Below are positions 10,618-21,669 of a stretch of DNA of 64,000 nucleotides, piece by piece. The stretch lies in NCBI GenBank assembly GCA_025330725.1, contig JAIWND010000014.1, positions 186,001 through 250,000 on the forward strand. The letters are read 5' to 3'. Within the stretch, counting starts at the first letter, position 1, and the number at the start of each line of letters is the position of its first letter. The notes beneath the pieces are model-generated. The model had not been told where the DNA came from, did no database searches, and worked only from the letters and a program-made list of their open reading frames with translations. The translations under genes were made by a program, and so were the position numbers. This stretch comes from Chlamydoabsidia padenii. Lineage: Eukaryota; Mucoromycota; Mucoromycetes; Mucorales; Cunninghamellaceae.

Positions 10618-12311
10618 GATGGGTTTATAGCTTGGACTAGTTTTACAGAAGAAGAAATGGAAATGATACGGGATGATGCTAGGGATATTGGTAGGTGAAA
10701 ACTCTTATACATACATATCAAGTACTAATCTCTCTTCCTCTCTAGGACTCATAAAGTTTATTGAAAAGTATGTACTTGAACAACATATACCTGTGGCCAA
10801 ATTGCTTCAAGTATTTGGATTTGTAATGGTAAACTGTCAAAAGAAATGAAAAAAAAAAAGCACAATCTATATAACTAATGATTTTCATTTGTCAAACTAG
10901 TCACCAAGAGCAATCGTTCTAGCCACTGATTATGATCTTGCACCTCTTCTTCGAACAGTATTAAACCGATTCCTACGAAAAAGACGCCGATTGGAACATG
11001 TAAATACTCTTGAAGATGTGGTGTCCCTGATGGCTAAAGCACAAAACATTATGATTGTTACTGGTGCGGGTGTCTCGGTGTCCTGTGGAATCCCTGATTT
11101 CCGATCTGAAACTGGTATCTATTCTAGACTACAAGAATACCAACTGGATGATCCTCAGCAAATGTTTGATATCGAATACTTTCGTGATACTCCTGAAATC
11201 TTTTATTCTTTTGCCAAGGAACTGTACCCAAGTAATTATGTACCCAGCCCAAGTCATCAATTTGTAAAGTTGGTGGAGGATCAAGGTAAACTGTTACGGA
11301 ATTATACACAAAATATCGATACTCTGGAACAAAAGGCGAATATCAAGAATGTGGTAAACTGTCATGGTAGCTTTGCAACTGCTAGTTGTGTCACTTGTGG
11401 CTATAAATGCGATGGAAAAGATATTGAAGAATTTATATTTGCTCAGGTAAAAAAAAAAAACATTTACATAGTTTATATTCATGTACATTTGGACTAACTT
11501 TATTCTTATTCTTACTTAGACTGTCCCACCATGTCCCAAATGCCCTAAACTACAACCAAAGAAACGAAGCACATTTAAAGGTGGCGACAACAACGACGGG
11601 GATGACGATGATGATGATGATGATATGGGTGCCAATAAAGGAGTATCCATCATGAAACCGGCAAGTCAAAAAAAAAGGAGGGAGGGGACTCGCGCTAGAT
11701 GACACTAACAAATACTTTGTCAACTGAATAGGATATCACATTTTTTGGTGAAAAGCTACCTGCCGAATTCGACCATCTGTTAGCCATTGATTCCGAAAAA
11801 GTCGACTTGTTAATTGCCATGGGCTCATCACTTAAAGTCTCACCGGTATCCGAAATCATGACCCAAGTGCCTCACCGTGTACCTCAAATCCTCATCAACC
11901 GAACACCAATTACTCATATGACATTTGATGTCCAACTCTTGGGTAATGCCGACGATATTGTACCTGAACTCTGTCGAATGCTTGGATGGGATCTACGTCA
12001 TGAAAAACTTCCAGGTGGAAGTGCCTTGTCTGAAGAAAGTAAATCCATGAAGGATGACTCGAAACCTATTTGGAATCATCTGGCTGATGGATTATATACC
12101 TTTCCAGGTGCAGTACTGGATGAACATTGTTTTGATATGCAAAGGTAGGTTAGATAAATTAAATGATAAATGATAAACTAGACTCATCTTTTTTTTTTTT
12201 TCATGTTTGCTTTGATGTAGGTGTGGGTCAACTCACAGCGGTGTAGAAGAAAGTGATGATGATCAAACAACTGACCTGGTAGTAGCTGGTGGTACCTGTA
12301 TAAACACTTGA
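9882..12311 (+). CDS. Class I sirtuin, NAD-dependent protein deacetylase (Sir2/Hst1/SIRT1 type)
   Basis: Eight exons: 9882-10056, 10262-10522, 10631-10690, 10746-10828, 10901-11446, 11520-11660, 11732-12144 and 12221-12311, giving 589 residues. The Rossmann NAD site is GAGVSVSCGIPDFRS (residues 248 on). TQNIDTLE follows, then the catalytic His348 in NCHGSF. The zinc-binding cysteines are 356/359 (CVTC) and 380/383 (CPKC). DITFFGEKLP and MGSSLKVSP complete the core. An acidic eight-Asp insert lies after the second Cys pair, and an acidic disordered tract precedes the core. Similarity is closest to the Sir2/Hst1/SIRT1 branch, whose members deacetylate histones, so a nuclear chromatin role is likely. 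Intron 6 starts GCAAGT: a GC-AG intron is the only in-frame option there. The C-terminal tail is short and acidic. Confidence 0.93.
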
Positions 12312-12582
12312 TTTAGCTCATATATACTCTTTACCTCTACCACATTGATAGTATTAAACTTGACTCATGTATGTTTTGTTTGTTTGTATCGTTTGTAAAT
12401 AAATCTTACTTTTAACCATCTCTTGATTGGACCTGTCAAAAATAATAGGACATGAAAGGATGTGGGGTTTAAAATCGGGCTTTGAAAAAGATGGACACTT
12501 AAAAAAAGGGGGGGTGATGAATATCCTTTTCCTTTTTTTTTTTTTTTTTTTTTTTCTTTCCACTATTTATCTATTCTCAGAA

Positions 12583-13433
12583 ATGCCATCCATTTCTATC
12601 ACTTTATTGATAGGAATTATCTTTGTGGTGCTCATTTCAGCTATCAAGTTTGACATTCGTGCCTCTCCTTACGACGAACCTCAACTGACTGAACGATGCT
12701 TCTCCCATTATGTTCCCAAAAACACCAAAGTACTCGTAACCGCCACGATCAGTGAAGGCCATAACCAACACGTGGACTGTGACGTAAGTATAAAGTAGAA
12801 TGCCAACTAATCAATTTCCTCTCTCATTCTCTTTATTTTGTAGATTTATGAAGATGGAGAAAAGCCTAATGTGTTTGCAAAGAAAAGGGACATTAAGAAT
12901 GATTATACCAGTGCCTTTGACACTTTACAAGACGGTGAAATCAACATTTGTTTTAGCAATACATTGGATAAAGGTAATATGAAGAAGAAAAAAAAAAGAC
13001 AACTGACCCTTATATCTCTCACCTCTTATGTTTTGATAACTAGGTTTTGTCCCATCGACGGATCATTATCGCTCTGTTGATCTGGAGGTGAATACTGGTG
13101 CTGAGGCAAAAACTATTGAAGAAATCACCAGGAACAAGCATTTACCTGACCTTGAAGAACAAACCCGGGTATTGGAAGCCATGGTGGGTGGTATCTTGAA
13201 TGAAATGAACTACTTGAAGGATCGTGAAGCCAAACTCCGAAACACTAATGGTAAGTAAGGGATCACAAGAAAAAGAACTGACTTTTTTTTTGTTTTTGTT
13301 TTTGTATATAGAATCTACCAACGAACGTGTCAAATGGTTTAGTATAGGATCCTTAATTACTTTGATTAGTTTAGGTGGTTGGCAGATATTATACCTTCGC
13401 TCTTACTTCCGTAAAAAAAGACTTATCGATTGA
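12583..13433 (+). CDS. p24 family cargo receptor (Erv25/TMED10-like)
   Basis: Four exons, 12583-12783, 12844-12973, 13044-13250 and 13312-13433, give 219 residues, normal for p24 proteins. A signal peptide (residues 1-20, [16 protein letters not shown]) precedes a GOLD domain with the paired cysteines near 35 and in INICFS. A coiled-coil follows ([17 protein letters not shown]). One transmembrane helix ([18 protein letters not shown]) precedes a short cytosolic tail FRKKRLID. The tail combines a Phe and a dibasic KKxx-like signal that bind COPI/COPII coats in the family. It closely resembles the TMED10/Erv25 delta class (YLRxFFKxKKLI pattern). The start chosen is the ATG before the hydrophobic signal; the frame stays open upstream only through a poly-T tract. 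Confidence 0.92.
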
Positions 13434-13965
13434 TAAAATAGTGATTATGAAATACATAGTTAATAAACTTGATAAGAATTTTTTTTTTTTTGGCTATTGG
13501 GTACTGTTTTATGTGGTGGCATATGGTATTTATTGTATGGGACATGGACCATTAGGAATGGGGTAATATACAAAAATAATTTCATGATGGTTTGGTTATT
13601 ATGGAAGGATATCACTTCACTCTTTGATTTCCTTAGTTTACTGATTGTATGTCTCACACATGGGCGGGATTTGAATCGTGTATCTGCATGAATGTCGGGG
13701 ATACAAATAACCCGTTGGTTAAAAACCGTACAACATTATGATACCTATTAAACCATCCTTGTATGATCTATTTATAAAAAGGGATCAAGATTGATCAAGA
13801 TCATGCATATAATGGTGAGTATCAGCAAAACAAAACAACAGGGAATCGATTGTCACTTATAAAAAGTCTTTCAAGTCATGGTGAATATACAAATTGGTTT
13901 ATTAATTGGTTATACATCTATATATAAAAACTACTCTATTCTTTACTATGTAGCCTATATATCTT
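13434..13965. other. Intergenic between convergent p24 and kinase genes
   Basis: No gene seen. One forward copy of the recurrent motif GCGGGATTTGAA sits at 13664-13675. The rest is AT-rich 3' flank shared by two convergent genes. Confidence 0.5.
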
Positions 13966-15781
13966 TTATATTGTGATATCCAATTCTTTAACTTGGTTTG
14001 TAGTTTTTTCTATCTCCGAATCCGAATCCGAATCTGAATCCGATGAGATATCCGATAGAGAATCCAAGTGTTTCCAATGGTTGAGCAAAGTCATAGCAGT
14101 GACTAAGGATCGGAATTTGTGCTGGCTGTTTATTCCTTTACGTACAACAGGCGCCAAGTTGTTATTGTGAGGTATTTGTTGTTCTTCGTTGGTGATCCAA
14201 GGATGTTGTAACGCTTCTTCTGCAGTGATCCGTTTTTCCGGTTTAAAAGCAAGCAATCTATCTACCATGTCTTTTGCTGATAAGGTTTCACAATAAAAAG
14301 ACTAGATTAGAATGGTGATATCAGGGGGGGGGGTAGGTGATTGATATGACTTACCAGAATCCGATATATCACTCCAGTATTCTTCATCGAATTCATATTT
14401 CCCAGACATGATGTTTTCAAACAGTTCGGTTTGATCTATAAAAAGCAAGCGTGAGTATATCATGATGAGCTGTGTTCAAATAGGGATTTCCCGTTTTACC
14501 TTCCCCATAAAATGGAGTATAGCCACACAAAAGGACAAACTATCACAAATGGCAGGAAAAAAAAAAAGATGAGTTCTTGTTTTGCGTTGTTTGTTGTGTG
14601 TTTCTTACCGTAATCACTCCTACGCTCCATAGATCAACAGGTTTACCATGACCTTTCTGTAATAAGACTTCGGGCTGGGTATTAAAAAAAAAAAAGTGGG
14701 ATGGATTCATATAAGATAGGATGATTAGATATATGTATCATGACTTACCGCTACATATCCAGGTGTGCCGCAAGCAGTGGTCAATATATCATTATGATTT
14801 TTCATGATCTTGGATAGACCGAAATCTATCAATAGAAAGTTTTTTTTAAAAATAAAAAAAAAGTTGGTAATGGACACAGTATTTATTATATTCATCATTA
14901 CCTGTGATCATCAGTCTGGCGTCCGGCTCTTTGGTTGCAAATAGAAGCTATTTATAACAAAAAGAGTGAAGATTAGTATCATCGCTTACTTTATCATCCA
15001 CCCCACCTAAACTTACATTTTCTGGTTTGATGTCTCTTTGTAAGTAGGAATACCAATAAAATGTTATCAGTTAATAGTTTCAGGTTAATAAAATTGGTTT
15101 GTAATGTTTTACCTATGAACGATCTAATTAAGTATGGTAATAGCACAAGTCAATACATGTTGTCATACCACCCCCCCCTTTTATTTTTATACTTGCATCA
15201 TGATCATGTAGATACTTGACTCCTTCCAGCATTTGGAGGATCAGATTTGCAGCATCGCGTTCATTATAGAAGCCTTTGTCAAGCAGTTGTTGGAAGAGTT
15301 CGCCACCACTAGCCAGATCAGTAACGATATAAACAGCGTCGACACTTTCATACAAAGCATGCATAGACACAACGTGAGGATGATGTGCCTTGGTCAATAT
15401 ATCTATATATATATATATATACAAAGGTTAATATTAAGGCTGGTAGAATCATTTTGGGGGATTTCTATACTGTACCAAGTTCACTATTGAGCATATGTTC
15501 CTTGCCTATCACAAGAAGAATAAGAATCATAATAACCACACTTTTTGTTTCTTTTTACCTGCAATAACCTTCTTGAGAATGATCTTGAGAGCATATGACT
15601 TTTTGGTTTTACGATGGATGCATTCTTTCACTACTGCAAAAGACCCAACCCCGAGAGTGTTTTTGGTTACTTCATAGTCCGCAATCAGTTTAGGTGGGTA
15701 GGCATCGGTAACTTCTTTGTTGTCTTCGTGAGTTTTCCTGAATAAGGCCAACAGACGTTTTATAATAGTTGACCTGGTCAT
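13966..15781 (-). CDS. Ser/Thr protein kinase, Ca2+/calmodulin-dependent kinase (CAMK) family
   Basis: Eleven exons, 369 residues: 15781-15559, 15505-15476, 15402-15197, 15123-15113, 15035-15017, 14947-14902, 14825-14749, 14674-14609, 14539-14500, 14435-14355 and 14276-13966. The glycine loop is LGVGSFAVVKE and the catalytic Lys lies in YALKII. The catalytic loop is VHRDIKPEN (155-163), the Mg site DFG (179-181), and the activation segment ends TPGYVAPEV. WSVGVITFVLLCGYTPF is the typical CAMK helix. After the domain, a basic segment with LVTAMTLLNHWKHL could be the autoinhibitory/calmodulin-binding helix. The tail is an acidic Ser-Asp run. Intron 3 is GC-AG (GCAAGTAT). Exons 4 (11 nt) and 5 (19 nt) together encode IVHRDIKPEN. 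The start ATG is followed by a basic segment; no membrane signal. Confidence 0.92.
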
Positions 15782-16175
15782 GTCAAAGTGGATCGAGTGT
15801 TTAAAAAAAGGGGAAAGAGAGTGAAGAAAAAGGAAAAAAGTGTTTGCTTTTTTTTTTTATGTATGTCACATTTCATATCCCGCTTCAGGTCCATTGATCT
15901 GCCCAATCAAAAAAAATAAGATTAAAGCAAGATACAAGAAGTAGTTTGTTTATTGATTAATTAACTAAATGAGTCAATGATAAAATGTAATGACTATAAC
16001 TATAACTGTATGTGTATTACTATTTAATCTACAAGTATGACTTTGTTAAAAGGATCTGTTTCTATTTCAAATCTGGCAGTCCGTCAATAATACCCGACTG
16101 ATCCGATGAGAGACAATAATAATCCAAAAAAAGACACAAAGCCCAATTCCCCCCCTTTTTTTTTTTATCTCCATC
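15782..16175. promoter_or_regulatory. Divergent intergenic region upstream of the kinase gene
   Basis: Contains a copy of the recurrent motif in the form TTTCATATCCCGC at 15871-15883, about 95 bp upstream of the kinase ATG. A poly-T tract lies just before the plus-strand ORF at 16176. Confidence 0.4.
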
Positions 16176-16520
16176 ATGAGCAAGACATTCCACCGTATAC
16201 AAAACAAGCGCATCACCCTATGGTTTCAAAAGATAGTATCATTACCAAAGTTCATCTGGAAGAAACAGCCCTTTTCCCGAGACCCTATCAGTTCCAAGTC
16301 GTTTACTTTATTAAGCGGCCCACGCCAAGACCGAATCCTATTAGCACCATACCAGATTAATTTGTTAGTCTGGTTAGCCTTTTGTTTTCTTCTTACCATT
16401 GTCTATGTCTTTTACCAGTTTGGTAGATTGATTGGCTTGTTGGAAGTGCTCGTCTTTGGTGCTGATGATATTGTCCGTAGTTTATTCCGTTACATGTCGC
16501 TTTTTCGGCTGGGAAAATAA
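16176..16520 (+). CDS. Hypothetical small membrane protein
   Basis: Uninterrupted 114-codon ORF starting ATGAGCAAG directly after a poly-T/CATC leader, the arrangement seen at other genes here. The N-terminal half is basic (many Lys/Arg). One strong hydrophobic helix (LVWLAFCFLLTIVYVFYQF, about residues 64-82) is followed by an amphipathic C-terminus. The family is not recognised. A single-pass protein of an internal membrane is possible, but a chance ORF cannot be excluded. Confidence 0.5.
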   Translation: MSKTFHRIQNKRITLWFQKIVSLPKFIWKKQPFSRDPISSKSFTLLSGPRQDRILLAPYQINLLVWLAFCFLLTIVYVFYQFGRLIGLLEVLVFGADDIVRSLFRYMSLFRLGK

Positions 16521-16947
16521 AAAAAGAAAGAAAGAAATTCAGGTCCCGTCTATTTTTTTTTTTCTTTTGGATGCCTAGTGAAATTTAGGGGAAGGATCCC
16601 ATTGGGGGGATTTTTTTTTTTTTATCTGGCCATATTTAAGCAAACAAATACAGCATGAACCATAAGGGACTTCTTGAAAGTATTCACCTCGTTGGTCGAT
16701 CTAGTTCTGTCGGGATTGGCTCATAAAACATTTCCATTTGCGTCCCGATCCTTCCATATCCATAAACTAGTTTTAGTTTATATAATCCCAAACCATTAGA
16801 ATAGTATATGAATCTGTTTTTATTATGATAACAATAAACGACATCGATCAGTTCTTATTCAAAAATAATCATCTAGTGAGAACCCTTTAACGTACCACAG
16901 TTTACAATTGAAACTCCGCTCCAAGGCGAGATGCAAAAAGCCAACTA
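16521..16947. other. Intergenic between small membrane ORF and tRNA-Leu
   Basis: AT-rich, no ORF. Contains poly-T tracts around 16551-16563 and 16610-16623. It includes the downstream flank of the tRNA, where a run of five T on the minus strand (plus 16935-16939) is a likely RNA polymerase III terminator. Confidence 0.5.
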
Positions 16948-17029
16948 TGATGAGAGTGGGATTCGAACCCACGCACTCGAAAGTACTAGAGCCTAAATCT
17001 AGCGCCTTAGACCACTCGGCCATCTCACC
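16948..17029 (-). tRNA. tRNA-Leu (anticodon UAG)
   Basis: An 82-nt cloverleaf on the minus strand. The acceptor stem GGTGAGA pairs with TCTCATC (one G-T pair) and the discriminator is A. The D-arm/A-box is TGGCCGAGTGG. The anticodon stem CTAGA/TCTAG encloses the loop TTTAGGC, so the anticodon is TAG (UAG in RNA). A long variable arm as in class II tRNAs follows. The T-arm/B-box is GTGGGTTCGAATCCCAC. There is no intron and CCA is not encoded. A TTTTT terminator lies a few bases downstream. Confidence 0.96.
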
Positions 17030-17411
17030 ATACTTTTGAAGAAAAAATAAAAACTAATATATAAACCACAAAAGCGGAGTTAAAAATTAAATCAATTTGA
17101 TTGGTCAATTAAGTGCCGTTTTACTGTGATTGGGTAGTTGTTGCCGGGTATGTGTCATCTAAAAGGAGTTTACTTTGAACAAAAAGAGTTTAATATGCAC
17201 TGACATAATCATTTCAAAAATTATAATAAAAGTCGAGCAGTACGAAAGTGTGGTATACGATTTCCAAGACGCTATTAACATTACTCATAGCCCAGTTCTC
17301 GTTTTTAAAGACCGACCGAGCGGACTGCCTTGAAATCAAAAAAAAAAAAAAAAAAAAAAAAATCTGTCATTCATCGTCCTTCTTCCCACTTTTAAATTAT
17401 CATTTCGTTAA
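17030..17411. promoter_or_regulatory. Intergenic upstream of the orphan gene at 17412
   Basis: 5' flank of the tRNA and promoter side of the plus-strand gene. A poly-A tract at about 17338-17361 lies 50 bp before the ATG. No ORF or known site seen. Confidence 0.4.
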
Positions 17412-18638
17412 ATGGCATTAGAAGACGAAGATACAAGCAAATCGGATACTTTGTCACAACAAACAACCACTAAGCGAAATCTCGATTCTTATTCTACGGA
17501 TTCTTCACTTAAAAAGCAATGCTCCGATTTCTCACGACTTGACAATGACACGAACAACGGCGGAAGCAACCCAGTTACGCCTAAAGATATAGCGCCACTA
17601 CCACCACATGATAACGCCACAAGTACTTCAAACATCAGTCAGCCCTCAAACACTAATGGAGCACAACAACAAGAGACACTGTCTATATTTGGTGAATCGG
17701 ATTCTGGTAAGTGTTAAAGCCTGTCTTTATAACATACTTACACTTTCTTTTGGGGGCGGGGGGAATGCGATTATATAGAACAAGATAACGACATTGATGT
17801 GGAAATCTTGACTGCAAGTGGAGGCTCATCAGATCTGGCTACAACGACTGACACGATGGAATTCACAATAAAAGAATCAGTAACCACGACTGATAACACG
17901 GAATCAAAGAAACAAATTCAAACAACAGGTTCTGTCAACTCGGCTACACCTCCAACAACCAGTACATCAGAGACGGGAATAGAAACACAGTCAGTGATAT
18001 CATCACCAATAACTTCTGGATTAACAACGCCTCAACCTTTTAATGTGAATGAATCACACACCAGCACAGCACCAGCACAATCAGCATCATCATCAGAATT
18101 AGGCAAGGAAATGCCAACATCATTGCCAGAGACAAAGGACAATACACGATTCACAATCATCGATCGCTCCTCGGATGTACGATTACCATTCTCTGACAAA
18201 TTCTTCTTTACTGAAGAAGCATATGAAGCCTACTCTTGTGATAGTTTTGCGGCCACTGTCGAACGTATGGTCAAGAAGAATAAACCAGGACTCGCTCTAT
18301 CATCTGATCCATCAAAACCTACAACCATCACCGATACATCTAGTCAACAATCATCAACCAATGCAACAACATCTCAGTATCGATCACATTCACCAACCAC
18401 ACATGATGACAACAATAGTAATGGCGATAGTACTGATCATGGCGACAATAACACCAAAAATAACAACACATCTCCTGCTGTTGGTGACAATATGTTGGAC
18501 TCATTACTTGATTCCATCTCCAAAAATGACAGGCCAGTGAAACAACCACCGCCTCTGCCGCCACCACCACCACCACCAAGTCGTCCTTTATCCGATATTG
18601 AAATTGCTATGCAGGCTGCCGATCTGCCTAAACCATAG
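17412..18638 (+). CDS. Orphan low-complexity acidic protein with polyproline C-terminus
   Basis: Two exons, 17412-17706 and 17779-18638, are joined by an in-phase GT-AG intron to give 384 residues. Most of the protein is Ser/Thr/Asn/Gln-rich and probably disordered. One segment looks folded or conserved: about residues 220-270, DVRLPFSDKFFFTEEAYEAY followed by a basic helix with VERMVKKNKP. Near the end are nine prolines with one Leu (PPLPPPPPPP), a potential SH3/WW/profilin ligand, then SDIEIAMQAADLPKP. The family is not recognised. The single clean intron and sustained frame support a real gene. Confidence 0.75.
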
Positions 18639-18912
18639 TACTTACCCCTCCCTCAATAGCAATACAATTAGGATAGATTACCCCAAATATATATCTTTTT
18701 TTTTTTGAAAAAAATAAAGTTACATTGATTTGATTTATTTAAAAACCAATCTCCCTAACAAACATTAGGAAACCAAGATTAAAAAGATACATAATACCCT
18801 ACATTCATTACATTATATAAAAATACAAATATTATCAATACTAATCTACGTTATTCTAGGTATAATACTATGTAACTAATTGACTATACAACTAAATACA
18901 TGTTCCATCCTT

Positions 18913-19804
18913 CTATGCTGTTAATACTTGTTGTTGTTGTTGCCAGATGACCGATCGATAGTTGCGTACCTTGGTATTCCCAATCCCTCCAAATCCAAAA
19001 GCAGGCCCTATCCGACCAATCCGAGCCACAGCGCTTTTCAAGTATTCCGCACGCACCAAAGACACCCGTTGGCGTGTGGTAGCATCCGGCCGATTATAAA
19101 GATCCAAAGATAAAAGATGTAAAGGAGTGCTGAAGAATTGGACGAGAGAAGGGCAGGCGAGCTGAGCAGCGGCGGTGGCTCGTTCAGGTTGTGTACGCCA
19201 ATATTCAGAGGAGGATTGCAGCCACGAAGAGATCATAGCTGGAGCATTAAAACTGGCCGCCACAGTCAGGGAATCCCGTAAAGCAAACAAGAGATAGGAA
19301 AATGTGGGGAAGGATCGAGATGCCGTGGTGCCGAACATTCGAGTAAACGATCGGTCCTTGTAGATGCATAGTCCCATGTTGATTGTCGTGGTGGCGATAA
19401 ACTTGAGCATTGATGTCTTGCTGGGATCCACGCCATAGTATTCCGCTGTTGTGTCGACAATATTGGCTGTTGCGTAAGTGCTAAAGTAAAGACCAAGGAC
19501 AAGTTGGAATTGACGTGAGACGAGGAATTGGTGAGGACGAGTCAGCACCATTCGTGCACCATAGACAAGACCTTGCGATAACGACCTTTTACCATTCATG
19601 TTTTCTATAATGGACCTAGGAGGGATACTGATGAGTCATATCACAGCTAAATACATTTCTCTTTTTCTTGTTTTACCTGTCAACCACGGCGATAAAAGGT
19701 GAAACCAAAGCCGAAGACGATGCAGCAGCTAAAAGGTCAACACCATATAGTTTGCCCAAAGTTTGTTGTGAATACGGTTTAATGTAGGTTTTAGAAGGAT
19801 CCAT
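18913..19804 (-). CDS. Conserved-looking multi-pass membrane protein of unknown function
   Basis: Two exons, 19804-19677 and 19615-18913, give 276 residues with matching phase (AG|G = Arg). The sequence has several moderately hydrophobic helices (LLAAASSSALVSPFIAVV near the start; FQLVLGLYFSTYATANIV; MLKFIATTTINMGLCIY; FSYLLFALRDSLTVAASF) separated by basic loops rich in Arg. This resembles inner-membrane or carrier-like proteins, but the Px[DE]xx[KR] signature of mitochondrial carriers is absent, so that family is not assigned. The C-terminus ends in a Gln-rich WQQQQQVLTA. A copy of GCGGGATTTGAAA lies 140 bp upstream of the ATG (19944-19956), beyond a 57-nt poly-A. Confidence 0.78.
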
Positions 19805-19859
19805 ATTGTGAGTAAAGTATGAATTCTATTAAAGTGGGGGAAGAGAGAAGAACCAACGA

Positions 19860-19920
<61 letters not shown>

Positions 19921-21669
19921 GAAAACATATAAGGGATTTTTCGGCGGGATTTGAAATCGAAGCCCTGAGGTGTTTCTCACCCCCTATCAGCACTGAGTCA
20001 TAATCATCAACCCTCTTCATCTTACATGAAATAGGTAATCCCTTCACTTGCTTCATATTAATCATAAATCAAAGTAAATAGTCTATCCATTACCACTTCA
20101 ATATCCAATACAATGAATCACCGGGTAAAATCATCACTTTTTCATTCCTTTTCTTTTTTTGACAGTTTAACTTGAATGAGTCGACCACTTTTTTATACGG
20201 TTGTCTTGAACGCATGCCAAAAAATGTAACCAGATCTTGGCCATCTGGAACAATTCTGTCAGATACCAAAAGTGTCAGGATAAACTAAACAACACCCAAC
20301 CATATATTAGTAAATTATGACCCTTTCTTTTTCCAATCTAGCCTTTTTTTAAAAACGACTCGGAGTTTGGATTTCAAATCCCGATTTTTTTTTGCATGAA
20401 TTAAGAAGCTCTCCCCCCCCAAAACCAAGTATTCAGTGACATAAATCAAGTACGTACAGTATATCAAATGAAATGATATATGGAATGCATGTATGAAAAA
20501 AAGTAACAAGTGCAAGAAGAGAGTGGTCATTTCATTCCACACGAGATTTGATTTGATTTCATTCTCCTCATGCGGTACACCATCCCACGATCGTTCATGT
20601 TGCCCATGTTGCAAAAAATAAAACTTGTTATCAAGGAGAAAGTAGACATTCATATAAACGATTATCGTATCAAAGGTGTTGTTGAAAAATGGGGTAATCC
20701 TATCACGATAAACATGTTGGTTTAAAAGGAGTCCATCAAAAAGCGCCGTTTGAAATGTCAAAGAGAGCGAGAGGGAGAGAACGCTGGGATCAAACAACTC
20801 ACTTTTCTCCAAAGGAGAAGTGTGAGTATGTTCAAATACAAATGTAGTGATGAGCAAACACGAGCATGATGACATCCGAGTCTCCCTAAAAGAGTAGGTG
20901 TGTGTTTTTATAGAACGTGCTGGATTTCATTTTTTCAAAATCGAGATTTAAAAATACGTGTCGGGATATGAAGTTGACGCACAGGTAACAGGGACTCTCT
21001 CTCTCTTCATTTTGACGGTTGTTAAGATTATTGTGTTGTTAATTTAGCTTGCTATTATCTATTTTGGTCTTTATGATAAATGAAATAAAGAGTTTACTTT
21101 TCATAATGTGGTGATTTGGGATAGATTAAGTATGATTCTCGTTCATTGAAGTGGATCATCATCATCATCATTTTTGTCCGTTATGCTGTACTACATGCCC
21201 ATATTTACCGACTAGAGAAGATAGAGAAACATACTGATGCCAGTTTAGGACATATTGTAAAATGAAAACTTTATGAGTAATAAAGAGCAAAGGAATAAAA
21301 AGGGGGAGGAAAGAAAGGTAGATCAGATCCACCAGTCTTATTCTCGAGTTTCTTTCTCTTTTTCTTTTCGATGAGCGTTTTTTTACTGCTTGAGAGAAAG
21401 AACGACAGAAAATAGGAGTTTCGACATGTTTCTTCCTCCTCTTTCATTTTCATTATACATGATAAAAAAGAAGGGGGTTAAGATAGATAGATGCTCATAA
21501 GGGGAAGGGATGCACAACCTAAATGAGAACTTGCGTTCTGTTGAGAACCGGGGTTTAAAAATCGTGCATATATATAATGCATAAAGAAAACTAGGGATAA
21601 GCTCTCTCTCGTTTTCTATTCTTCTTCTTTATATCAAGCCTTTTCTTTACCTTATTACTTTATACTATT
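19805..21669. promoter_or_regulatory. Long divergent intergenic region with poly-A tract and recurrent motifs
   Basis: Promoter space for the membrane-protein gene (minus) and the zinc-finger gene (plus). It holds a 57-nt poly-A at 19861-19917, GCGGGATTTGAAA at 19944-19956, and the opposite orientation TTTCAAATCCCG at 20372-20383 followed by poly-T and TGCATGAA. A related TCGGGATATGAAG lies at about 20961. A 186-codon minus ORF at 20315-20875 is rejected as biased composition. Confidence 0.5.
19861..19917. repeat. 57-nt uninterrupted poly-A tract
   Basis: A pure A run of 57 nt on the plus strand, about 60 bp upstream of the minus-strand gene start at 19804. It is the longest homopolymer in the window; its exact length in the genome may vary or be mis-sized. 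Confidence 0.9.

Noticed and set aside
12427..12582. N-terminal extension of the p24 gene
   Set aside because: No ATG at the upstream end, and it would place a poly-Phe stretch before the signal peptide.
18913..19804. Mitochondrial carrier family assignment
   Set aside because: Hydrophobic helices suggest it, but the Px[DE]xx[KR] signatures and threefold repeat are missing.
20315..20875. 186-codon minus ORF
   Set aside because: Repetitive hydrophobic/Leu-Ser composition, crosses the recurrent motif and a poly-T, no similarity or splice context.
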